A stretch of 64,000 bases of DNA from Planctomycetota bacterium (GTDB lineage: Bacteria; Planctomycetota; UBA8108; UBA1146). The notes beneath the pieces were generated by a model. That model made no database searches. It was not told the origin of the DNA and saw only the letters and a program-made list of their open reading frames with translations. Shown piece by piece: positions 1-7,791 of this stretch (positions are counted from its first letter, which is position 1; each line of letters starts with the position of its first letter). Both the position numbers and the translations under genes were made by a program. Location of the stretch: contig JADHSM010000010.1 in assembly GCA_016776905.1 (NCBI GenBank), forward strand, positions 62,001 through 126,000, given 5' to 3'.

Positions 1-459
1 CAGTAAGACCTCTACAAGATTCTCCTCAACGACCACTTCTGGCGGCTGAGAGCCGCTCTCAAACCAACGACCGACCAACATTTTCAAGGATCGTGCAGCG
101 AGCTCTTCGGCATCTGAATAAAGAACCCAGCCTCGCATCTTCTTCTCGCCATTGAAAAGAGCGTCCGCAGCAGAGATTCCACTCACAAAACTGTCGGGAT
201 CCGCCTCAAGGATCTTTTCTCGTAGATCTTTGACGTCCTCGGTTTCGATAGAACGATTCGCCCCGGCGTCAGATTCGATCTGAATCCGGTCGGTACCCAG
301 CTCTGAGGACCTTTCGATCGCAGCAGTTCTAGAACCCTCGAGAATGGCGGCGGGGGCCACCATCAAGGTGACAGACCACAGAATTCCCTGGCAGATCAAT
401 AATGTCCGGACCGGATGCCTGAGAAGTTCACTCAGAGCACCTTTTAGGGCACCAAACAT
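1..459 (-). CDS. ABC transporter permease, MacB-like N-terminal fragment (runs off the left edge)
   Basis: Not in the ORF track because it is open to the window edge. Reverse strand from ATG at 459: MFGALKGALSELLRHPVRTLLICQGILWSVTLMVAPAAILEGSRTAAIERSSELGTDRIQIES..., resembling the N-terminal TM plus periplasmic start of MacB/FtsX-type permeases. Confidence 0.6.
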   Translation of the reverse strand, partial: MFGALKGALSELLRHPVRTLLICQGILWSVTLMVAPAAILEGSRTAAIERSSELGTDRIQIESDAGANRSIETEDVKDLREKILEADPDSFVSGISAADALFNGEKKMRGWVLYSDAEELAARSLKMLVGRWFESGSQPPEVVVEENLVEVLL

Positions 460-646
460 ACCTTTTTTCCTCTTCAGATTGCTGGATCGGTTTAGGCGGG
501 TCCAAAGTTCGGACACACTTCATAGATTCCTCGGTCGGGTTCTCGCCTCGGCTCTATATTCGGATTATCCTTCGGGGAGGTTCGGAGGCAACCGCACTCG
601 AACATCCCGGTAGGGAATCGTGCACAGTTGAATCAGGAGGTCTGAA

Positions 647-1117
647 ATGACCGATATTCGAAGTTTTATTGCTTTTCATGCATCTCGACCCGTCATCGGG
701 TTGTTTTTAGCCCTAGGCCTCGTTGTGACCATGGGCTGCGCAGGATTTGTTCCTGTCGAGGATTCCATCAACGTCGTGGAGCAACATCAACCCGATGATA
801 TCCCGGCACCTTTTGGATTCGATCTCGATCCAAACTCTTGGTCATACCTGAAATTTCAGGATGCTCCCCTTCCTATGCGGTCCGTAGAGGTCATTTACTG
901 GGGCGATCGTCCGATAACCGAGATTTCTTCTTGGTACAAACAGCAAATGCCGATTCACGGCTGGGAGTTCGTTTCTGACAGTAACGATGCAGGAGAAACT
1001 CAGTTACGTTATTCTAAGAACGATGAGTACGCAGAAGTTCTCGTTCGCAGAATGCCAGATCAAAATGGCGAGTACTACGTAACGAGACTCATCGTCAGGA
1101 TCGGTGTCGATTCCTGA
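647..1117 (+). CDS. putative lipoprotein, unknown function
   Basis: ORF track; N-terminal hydrophobic stretch ending in a lipobox-like GCAG; SD-like aggag upstream. Confidence 0.7.
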   Translation: MTDIRSFIAFHASRPVIGLFLALGLVVTMGCAGFVPVEDSINVVEQHQPDDIPAPFGFDLDPNSWSYLKFQDAPLPMRSVEVIYWGDRPITEISSWYKQQMPIHGWEFVSDSNDAGETQLRYSKNDEYAEVLVRRMPDQNGEYYVTRLIVRIGVDS

Positions 1118-1153
1118 CCAACCCTTAATGGAGTTGAGGAGAATAACACCTTC

Positions 1154-1933
1154 ATGGCAAACAATGGTCCCGGACGCCCAGAGAAAAAAATTCAAAGTAC
1201 TGATACCGACGAATCCCAAGATCTAGAAAAGACTCTTGAGGATGCAACGTCAGTTGTGGTGGATGCGGCGAAAACCAATTCAACCACCTTGGTAGTCGGA
1301 GTCCTTTTCCTTCTCGCATTGATTTCCCTCCCATCACTTTTGGGTCGAATCGAAGAACAAAAGATTCAAAGATGGAATGATCAAATCGATGCGTGCCTCG
1401 CTCAGGAAAAAGAACTCGTCTTATCGAACTACCCTGCTCTTCTTGACGAACTTGAAGGAACACCGGTAGAAGCCTACGCATACTCCAGAGTGAGTACCTG
1501 GATGTGGAATCAGGACGACGCAGACTTGCGAAATGCAACACTCCAGTTGCTCGAAAATGCGAGTACCAAATTCCCTACCGACATGCTCATCAGTACTCGC
1601 ATCATGGAATACAGTTCGACCATCGCCTCCAATGCAACATTCACACTTCCGGAACCTCCGGTTGTAGAGGTGATCGAAACTGAAGCGCCTGCTGAGGGCA
1701 CGGCTGCGCCTGCGGGTGATACGCCTACGCCTGTGGGTGGAGTCTCTGTACCTGCTGATGAAACGGCGGGTGGTAGTGCTGCGACGACTGTGAACGAAGA
1801 GCCGAAAATCGACTTCGGAGATTCTGATCCAGCGACAATCCCTCAGAATCCTGCTGATTCCGGGGAAAGCGAACCCAGTGACTCCGGGCAAAGTGACTCC
1901 GGGCAAAGCGAACCCAGTGACTCCGGACGCTGA
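1154..1933 (+). CDS. single-TM protein with low-complexity C-terminus (SDSGQ repeats)
   Basis: ORF track; TM segment TTLVVGVLFLLALISLPSLL; Pro/Ala/Gly/Ser-rich tail ending SESEPSDSGQSDSGQSEPSDSGR-like. Confidence 0.65.
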   Translation: MANNGPGRPEKKIQSTDTDESQDLEKTLEDATSVVVDAAKTNSTTLVVGVLFLLALISLPSLLGRIEEQKIQRWNDQIDACLAQEKELVLSNYPALLDELEGTPVEAYAYSRVSTWMWNQDDADLRNATLQLLENASTKFPTDMLISTRIMEYSSTIASNATFTLPEPPVVEVIETEAPAEGTAAPAGDTPTPVGGVSVPADETAGGSAATTVNEEPKIDFGDSDPATIPQNPADSGESEPSDSGQSDSGQSEPSDSGR

Positions 1934-2951
1934 AGAAGCGCTCTCCCCTGAGATCCCCGATTCTCCTCCACCCAGAGAATCGGTGGTATCTCCGGAAGCG
2001 GACGGTGATCGACTCGACAGTTGGTTAGCCCATCACAATAAAGACTATTCTCGATCCTCACTTCGAAAACTCATCGAAGTGGGGACCGTTTCCATCAATG
2101 GCACCGTCAACAAAAAAGCTTCGCGAAAATTAAGCTCAGGGGACTGTATTATTTTTGCACCCCCTCCTCCCCCGTCATTGACTCCACTTCCTGAAAACAT
2201 TCCCCTCGATGTTCTCTTTCAAGATGAACATATTCTGATTATTTCCAAGCCGGCAGGCATGATCGTCCATCCTTCTCCCGGAGCTCCACCAGAGGGCACA
2301 CTGGTGAATGCGTTACTGGGACATGCCGATGATATCTCAACGGTAGGAGAATCTGATCGTCCTGGAATAGTTCACAGGCTAGACCGAGAAACTTCTGGTG
2401 TGATGGTGGTCGCAAGAACAAATAACGCGCACAGAGAACTCTCTCGTCAGTTTCATGACCGGGAAGTCTCCAAGGAATACCTCGCTCTTTGCCATGATGT
2501 TCCTGAAAAAAAATCGGGTGAAATTGACCTGCCTCTGGCTCGGTCATTTACGGATACAAAAAAATGGACCGTACGCCATGACAGCGATGCCCGTCAGTCC
2601 TTCACCGCCTGGAAACTCAAGGCCACCTTTCCAGATTTGAAAAAGCCGGTCTGCTGGTTCCATTGCTTCCCGAGAACAGGGCGAACTCACCAGATTCGCA
2701 TCCACTTACGAGCGATCGGGCATCCCATTCTTTGTGACTACCTCTATGGCAGAGAACGAAAGCTCGAATTATCCCAACTGGGGAAAAATCAGCCTCATTC
2801 TCTTTTGGAGCGGCATGCTCTGCACGCATGGAAACTACACTTGAAACATCCGGTAAATGGCAAATCCATGCGATTCGAAGCCCCGCTACCCTCCGATTTG
2901 GAACCCTGGTGGGTCGCTGCCACTCAAGAGGAGATGGACGAAAGCCCATAA
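1878..2951 (+). CDS. rluD: RluA/RluD-family 23S rRNA pseudouridine synthase (exact start uncertain)
   Basis: S4-like N-terminus (DRLDSWLAHHNKDYSRSSLRKLIEVGTVSING), HRLDRETSGVMVVAR catalytic motif and GRTHQIRIHLRAIGHPILCDYLYG. In-frame GTG near 1982 is an alternative start. Confidence 0.9.
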   Translation: MTPGKVTPGKANPVTPDAEEALSPEIPDSPPPRESVVSPEADGDRLDSWLAHHNKDYSRSSLRKLIEVGTVSINGTVNKKASRKLSSGDCIIFAPPPPPSLTPLPENIPLDVLFQDEHILIISKPAGMIVHPSPGAPPEGTLVNALLGHADDISTVGESDRPGIVHRLDRETSGVMVVARTNNAHRELSRQFHDREVSKEYLALCHDVPEKKSGEIDLPLARSFTDTKKWTVRHDSDARQSFTAWKLKATFPDLKKPVCWFHCFPRTGRTHQIRIHLRAIGHPILCDYLYGRERKLELSQLGKNQPHSLLERHALHAWKLHLKHPVNGKSMRFEAPLPSDLEPWWVAATQEEMDESP

Positions 2952-3083
2952 ATTGACTCCATTATTGGAGCATGTCCCATGGGCTGACGTTGCAGACCCT
3001 CAATGTGCCGGATATTCTATTCATTCGATGAGAAATGCCTATTCCAGAGATCTCTTTAAGGAAACCTCCGGGATTCGCAACCA

Positions 3084-3560
3084 ATGGTGACAATTACGAC
3101 AGCATACCCACGGGAGAATTTCATGAATGAATACATCGAGAGTTTCCAAACTGTGCCTCTATTCAAAGGCTTGGAACCCACTGAAATTCAAAACCTGATG
3201 CGCATCTCTGAAGACATTGTCGCTAAAAAGAGCGACACCGTCGTTCTTCAGAATACGCCGGGGGATGGATTCTACATCATCAGTGCCGGTGCTTTTGAAG
3301 TCCTCAAGTCGGGGAATCGCAATGAAGTTTTGGGGAGACTTGAGTCTCTCTCTTTCTTTGGAGAGATGTCTCTCATCAGTAACGAAATGCGTTCCGCTAC
3401 TGTCATGTGCGTAGAGGATGGTCGTCTCAAGAAAATACCTGCAGCCCCCTTCCAGAAACTGCTCGATGAAGGTGACCTCGTGGCCTACAAGGTGATTCGA
3501 AATATGGCCACAATTCTCGCACAAAGACTCGCCGCATCTGACAATCGTCTCGTTTCATAG
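3084..3560 (+). CDS. cyclic nucleotide-binding domain protein (CNB only); ATG at 3123 likely the real start
   Basis: MNEYIESFQTVPLFKGLEPTEIQNLMRISEDIVAKKSDTVVLQNTPGDGFYIISAGAFEVLKSG...FFGEMSLISNEMRSATV, classic cNMP-binding fold. Confidence 0.85.
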   Translation: MVTITTAYPRENFMNEYIESFQTVPLFKGLEPTEIQNLMRISEDIVAKKSDTVVLQNTPGDGFYIISAGAFEVLKSGNRNEVLGRLESLSFFGEMSLISNEMRSATVMCVEDGRLKKIPAAPFQKLLDEGDLVAYKVIRNMATILAQRLAASDNRLVS

Positions 3561-3575
3561 ACACGATTTCGGTTT

Positions 3576-4166
3576 ATGTCACGCAAAGGTTCCATTCGTC
3601 TGGGTAGCGGACACCTCAAAGGTAAAAGTGTTCAGGTTCTCGAAGGTCTCGCTGTCCGACCCATGAGAACCCGGGTACGAGAGGCTCTCTTCAATCGTCT
3701 TCAAAATCAAATCTTATCCGCACGTGTTCTCGATGTTTTTGCAGGTTCGGGAGCGCTAGGAATAGAAGCGATATCTCGTGGTGCACGACAATCGATCTTG
3801 ATTGAAAAAAATAAAGACGTCTTAGAAATCCTGAAAGCGAACCTTCAGAAACTCGGCGTCGAAGCCCAATGTAAAATCATGGTGAAAGACGCTTACCGAC
3901 TGCGCCCAAATCCTCCTGGTTCAGGTTTCGATGTGATCCTTCTGGATCCACCCTTCCCCGATTATTCAGGCCCACAATCAAAGCCCTGGACGTTAGCGAC
4001 ACAACTCGCGAGCGGAGCCTGGCTCAATGCCGGTGGACTTCTCATCATGGAATATCCTTCCAGAGAAGAAATAGCGGCGCCCCCCCCGGGGCTTGAGGCC
4101 CAGGAAGGACGCCGCTATGGCGATACCAGTCTGATTTTTTGGTCGAAAGCGAAATCGAGTTCCTAG
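3576..4166 (+). CDS. rsmD: 16S rRNA (guanine966-N2)-methyltransferase RsmD
   Basis: SGHLKGKSVQV...RPMRTRVREALFNRL, VLDVFAGSGALGIEAISRGA, DVILLDPPFPDY. Confidence 0.92.
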   Translation: MSRKGSIRLGSGHLKGKSVQVLEGLAVRPMRTRVREALFNRLQNQILSARVLDVFAGSGALGIEAISRGARQSILIEKNKDVLEILKANLQKLGVEAQCKIMVKDAYRLRPNPPGSGFDVILLDPPFPDYSGPQSKPWTLATQLASGAWLNAGGLLIMEYPSREEIAAPPPGLEAQEGRRYGDTSLIFWSKAKSSS

Positions 4167-5206
4167 GAATCGTATCCCAGATCAATTTCGTGCGCCTGAT
4201 TGAGGAAGTTTGCCAACAATGCCACGGTGGCTTCCAGGTCTCCTGAATCGATCGTCTCTACCACTGTGTGTACATATCGACAGGGGACAGAGAGAGTGAT
4301 GGCAGGCACAGCGGATCCTCCACGTTGAATACCGCCCGCATCTGTTCCACCAGCAGTAAGAATTTCCATCTGGAAAGGGATATCTTGCTCACGGGCAATG
4401 TTCCTCATGGCGCGAACCATCTTCGGATTTGAAATACTGGAACTATCGTGAATCTTGATAGCGACCCCTGCACCCAATGCCGAAATTCTTTCGTGCTCTG
4501 TCGCCCCAGGAATATCGCATGCAAGAGTCACGTCGATAGCGATTCCACAGTCAGGTTCGATTCTGTGAGAAGCGGTCATTGCCCCTCGCAAACCCACTTC
4601 TTCCTGAGTGGTCGCCACTGCGTAGACGGACACATTGTCATTGCTGTATCTCTTCACCGCTTCGATAAGGGTGTAAATCGAAACCCGGTTGTCCAAACTC
4701 TTTCCGCTGCATCGACTCCCGTTAACTTCAAAGCTCTGTTTGAGGGTAACAGGATCACCGATCTCTATTCGTGACTGGGCTTCTTCTTTAGTCAAACTGA
4801 CATCAACAAAGAGCTCAGGTACCGTCGGCATCTTTTTGCGATCCTCGGGGGTCATGATGTGAATCGGCTTGGATCCAATCATCCCCGTAATCTCTTCGCC
4901 ATTACTGGTGTTGACTGTGACTCGTTTTGCTATCAATGTTTTGGGGTCAAACCCACCCAACGGAGACAGTCTCAAAAATCCACGATCGTCAATGTGCTTG
5001 ACCACAAAGCCAATCTCATCGAGGTGGCCAGCAAGCATCACCTTGGGACTCCCAGGCTTTCCTTCCTTGATAGCAATACAGTTGCCGATTCCATCGACTT
5101 CGATGCGATCGACATAAGCTTCGATTTCCCGACGGAATATCGCACGGATTCGATCTTCAAATCCGGGTGCACCGTGGGCTTCACAGAGTTCTTTTAATAG
5201 TTCCAT
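4163..5206 (-). CDS. M42 family metallopeptidase (glutamyl aminopeptidase/endoglucanase-like)
   Basis: LKELCEAHGAPGFEDRIR, MLAGHLDEIGFVVKHID, TQEEVGLRGA, GGTDAGGIQ, CRYVHTVVE. Confidence 0.92.
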   Translation of the reverse strand: MELLKELCEAHGAPGFEDRIRAIFRREIEAYVDRIEVDGIGNCIAIKEGKPGSPKVMLAGHLDEIGFVVKHIDDRGFLRLSPLGGFDPKTLIAKRVTVNTSNGEEITGMIGSKPIHIMTPEDRKKMPTVPELFVDVSLTKEEAQSRIEIGDPVTLKQSFEVNGSRCSGKSLDNRVSIYTLIEAVKRYSNDNVSVYAVATTQEEVGLRGAMTASHRIEPDCGIAIDVTLACDIPGATEHERISALGAGVAIKIHDSSSISNPKMVRAMRNIAREQDIPFQMEILTAGGTDAGGIQRGGSAVPAITLSVPCRYVHTVVETIDSGDLEATVALLANFLNQAHEIDLGYDS

Positions 5207-5265
5207 TTCTGCCTCTTTTCGTGATTATTCCAATCGCTGATCCTCACACCGATCCCCCCTTCAGG

Positions 5266-5622
5266 TCAAGGAAAAGAACCTGGTGGATCTCCATCTTCTC
5301 CCCTTAATCGGCTCAGATTGACAGAACCGGCTCTTTCAACAGTGTCAGACAAGAGATCGACCCTCCATCTCTCCGCCACCAAATGATGCTGGCGAGAAAA
5401 AGGGTGCGGTCTGGGATGACGAATGATCTGAAAAACGATGGCCACGAGATCCTTGTCAGCCATCTCGATATCCATCACATCACAACGACCAAAATGGGAA
5501 GGCTTGAGAGATGTTCCTGCGAGGCGACTCGGATTTGAAAAAAGAAGTTTGAGCTCTTTTTTTGCACGTCGCCTTTGGCCATAACGACCAAGGATTCCAG
5601 AGAGAATCCTGAAAAAAGTCAC
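5266..5622 (-). CDS. hypothetical protein, translationally coupled to the rhomboid gene
   Basis: ORF track; overlaps the upstream rhomboid stop by 4 bp (ATGA-type). Confidence 0.5.
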   Translation of the reverse strand: MTFFRILSGILGRYGQRRRAKKELKLLFSNPSRLAGTSLKPSHFGRCDVMDIEMADKDLVAIVFQIIRHPRPHPFSRQHHLVAERWRVDLLSDTVERAGSVNLSRLRGEDGDPPGSFP

Positions 5623-6494
5623 TGACCAGACCTACGTTTTTCGCCGATACGTCGTAAGTCATCTCGCTCTTCGTCAGTGAGGGATTCGACTCCTGAAGTA
5701 CTGACTTTCCGCAGTAACTCGTCCAATCTCATCTCTTCAGAAAGATCTCGCTCCGGTACTTCAACCTGAGAATCGGATCTCCGGCTCGGATAATATTCTG
5801 AAGGCGATCTACTAGTGGAACTTTTCTTTGCTATCGTTTTTTTCAAACCCGAGGTCAAATTTCCCCCGATCACTCCGATCGCAATCAGTGCAAAAATGGC
5901 TCCACCGAGGTGTGCCGCATGCCCGATATTACCACCACCGCCATTGGCCTGATCTAGCAGGCCTTTAATGTCAAAAGCCACAAACGCAGCAGCACAAGCC
6001 CATGCAGGTACTGGCAATATTCCATAAATGTAAATTTTCACACGGGGATAATAAATCGCAAAAGCAGTCGTCATGGCACAAACCGCACCCGAAGCCCCGA
6101 GAGCAGGGATATCAGCGAACCCGAAAAGAGTCATTGAACAATGAAGCAGTGACGAAAAGAGAGCCGCACCGAAGTAAAACATCAAATATTTTCGTCGACC
6201 CCAGCGAGCCTCCAGCGGAGCTGAAAAAGAATAGAGAACCAACATGTTAATGAGAAAGTGCCACAGATCTATATGGGAAAAAGCAGCGGTGAGCAGAGTC
6301 CAAACACGCAGACTTTCGAGGTTGCTCACGCTTGTCATGAAATTTTGGTACATGAAGAGATTGCGACCCAAAACCTGCCAAGCCACGAAAACGAGGATAT
6401 TCACGCCTAGCACGAATTGCAGACCTGATACCGATCTCAAAAGCCGGCTTCTGGACGAACTGTCCCTCATATAGTCCCGATCAAAAATTCCCAA
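5619..6494 (-). CDS. rhomboid family intramembrane serine protease
   Basis: Multiple TM segments, HIDLWHFLINMLVLYSF, catalytic GASGAVCAM, NIGHAAHLGGAIFAL. Confidence 0.93.
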   Translation of the reverse strand: MGIFDRDYMRDSSSRSRLLRSVSGLQFVLGVNILVFVAWQVLGRNLFMYQNFMTSVSNLESLRVWTLLTAAFSHIDLWHFLINMLVLYSFSAPLEARWGRRKYLMFYFGAALFSSLLHCSMTLFGFADIPALGASGAVCAMTTAFAIYYPRVKIYIYGILPVPAWACAAAFVAFDIKGLLDQANGGGGNIGHAAHLGGAIFALIAIGVIGGNLTSGLKKTIAKKSSTSRSPSEYYPSRRSDSQVEVPERDLSEEMRLDELLRKVSTSGVESLTDEERDDLRRIGEKRRSGQ

Positions 6495-6505
6495 GAATCC
6501 TCAAT

Positions 6506-6853
6506 TCACTTTCCCATGACCTGTTCGTAAGCATCTTCATGAAATCCAACGAGGAGTGTTTTTCCGACTTTCAGCGTCGGAGCCCTCAGATTTCCACTCG
6601 GCCCCATGATTCCCTTGGCAAGATCATCATCCAATGGAGGATCTTTTTTCATATCATGCTCGATGATTTTTTTCCCTCTGGCGACGATCACTTTACTAGC
6701 CGCTTGGGCTAACTCCAAAGCCTCCTCTCTTCCGAGACGAACCTTCTTGGCATCCACCAGCTCCTTCGTCTTCACATCATCGCCCAGGAACTCCTGAGCC
6801 TTCTTGCACGACGTTCATCCATTACGGTGATACCACCAGTCGATTTTTTTCAT
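6506..6853 (-). CDS. ArsC/Spx-family thioredoxin-fold selenoprotein candidate (UGA = Sec at codon 13)
   Basis: The track only shows the piece from a GTG at 6775. In the same frame an ATG at 6853 with SD AGGAG (spacing 7) reads MKKIDWWYHRNG-U(TGA)-TSCKKAQEFLGDDVKTKELVDAKKVRLGREEALELAQ...GPSGNLRAPTLKVGKTLLVGFHEDAYEQVMGK. TGA replaces the first residue of a CxxC redox motif. Confidence 0.8.
6782..6799 (-). promoter_or_regulatory. candidate bacterial SECIS hairpin
   Basis: RNA GCUCAGG-AGUU-CCUGGGC: 7-bp stem (one G-U), tetraloop with G in second position; loop starts 23 nt after the UGA. Confidence 0.7.
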
Positions 6854-6938
6854 CTCTATACTCCTGATCGCTAGCAAATTTGTTCCCAGTCGCGCTCGCC
6901 AATATTATGCATCGGTCAGAGGAGGATTCCACAGGAGC

Positions 6939-7760
6939 TCAGGAAGATCCCCTCCGCGCTGCTCGAATCGCAATCCTCAAGCGGCGAACACCCTCTACAA
7001 TTCGAGGCCCTGGCCTCCCGAGATAAGATTCAGCAACACAGAATACACTCCGGTCCCTCACGGCTCGCACCTCTGCCCAACCATTCCTCTGAATCACTTT
7101 TTCAGGGTTATATTTGGCGGGGTCTACGCCACACCAAGAAATAATCACAACCTCCGGATTATGAGCGAGGACAGATTCCGTCTCCACTTCCATACTATGC
7201 CCTGGGGCATCCTTCCACGGATTGACTCCCCCAGCGATGTGAAGCATTTCATTGATCCATGAATGGCGAGCGGGAATAAAAACGGGCTTGGGCCACCACT
7301 CAACTAATACCGGAGCGAGTTCCTTGACCGCTTTATCAGTGACCGCAGTATCAGTGAGTGACTCTTCGTGATCTACCGACGAAGTCTCCAGTCCTCTTTG
7401 CATCCATTGAATGAGGGCTTCCCCCCTACTGGAAACTCCGAGAGCTTTTGAAATGTCGCGAATATCTCGATAAATGTCTCCGATACATCTGGGATCAGGA
7501 GCCATGTATTCCAGCCCCTTCGCCCGGATTTCTTCCACCACTTTTTCATGACCCGGAACTGTAAGGGAAGCCAAGGTGATATCGGGTTGAAGTTCCTCGA
7601 GGGCATCCACGTCAATTGAGAGATCCGGTCCCAGACGCGGAAGTTTGGAAACCACCTCTTCGGGATGGTCAGAATGATCATCCACTGCGACAAGAACATG
7701 AGACATGCCCAGAGCACAGACGATTTCAGTATTGGAGCAGGTCAAAGAAGCTACGCGCAT
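6939..7760 (-). CDS. BtuF-like helical-backbone substrate-binding-fold protein (cobalamin/siderophore family), no evident signal peptide
   Basis: MRVASLTCSNTEIVCALGMSHVLVAVDDHSDHPEEVVSKLPRLGPDLSIDVDALEELQPDITLAS...; family layout of periplasmic binding protein type III. Confidence 0.8.
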   Translation of the reverse strand: MRVASLTCSNTEIVCALGMSHVLVAVDDHSDHPEEVVSKLPRLGPDLSIDVDALEELQPDITLASLTVPGHEKVVEEIRAKGLEYMAPDPRCIGDIYRDIRDISKALGVSSRGEALIQWMQRGLETSSVDHEESLTDTAVTDKAVKELAPVLVEWWPKPVFIPARHSWINEMLHIAGGVNPWKDAPGHSMEVETESVLAHNPEVVIISWCGVDPAKYNPEKVIQRNGWAEVRAVRDRSVFCVAESYLGRPGPRIVEGVRRLRIAIRAARRGSS

Positions 7761-7791
7761 GTGTACAGGATAACCCCTGAATCTCGACGGG

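Noticed and set aside
1004-1906. Minus-strand ORFs of 71, 129 and 161 aa
   Set aside because: Antisense to coding genes; Arg/Ser-rich shadow-frame composition.
6506-6775. Track ORF of 89 aa starting at GTG 6775 as the full gene
   Set aside because: It lacks the N-terminal half of the thioredoxin-fold motif. The same frame continues upstream through one TGA to an ATG with a good SD, so it is treated as the C-terminal part of a selenoprotein.
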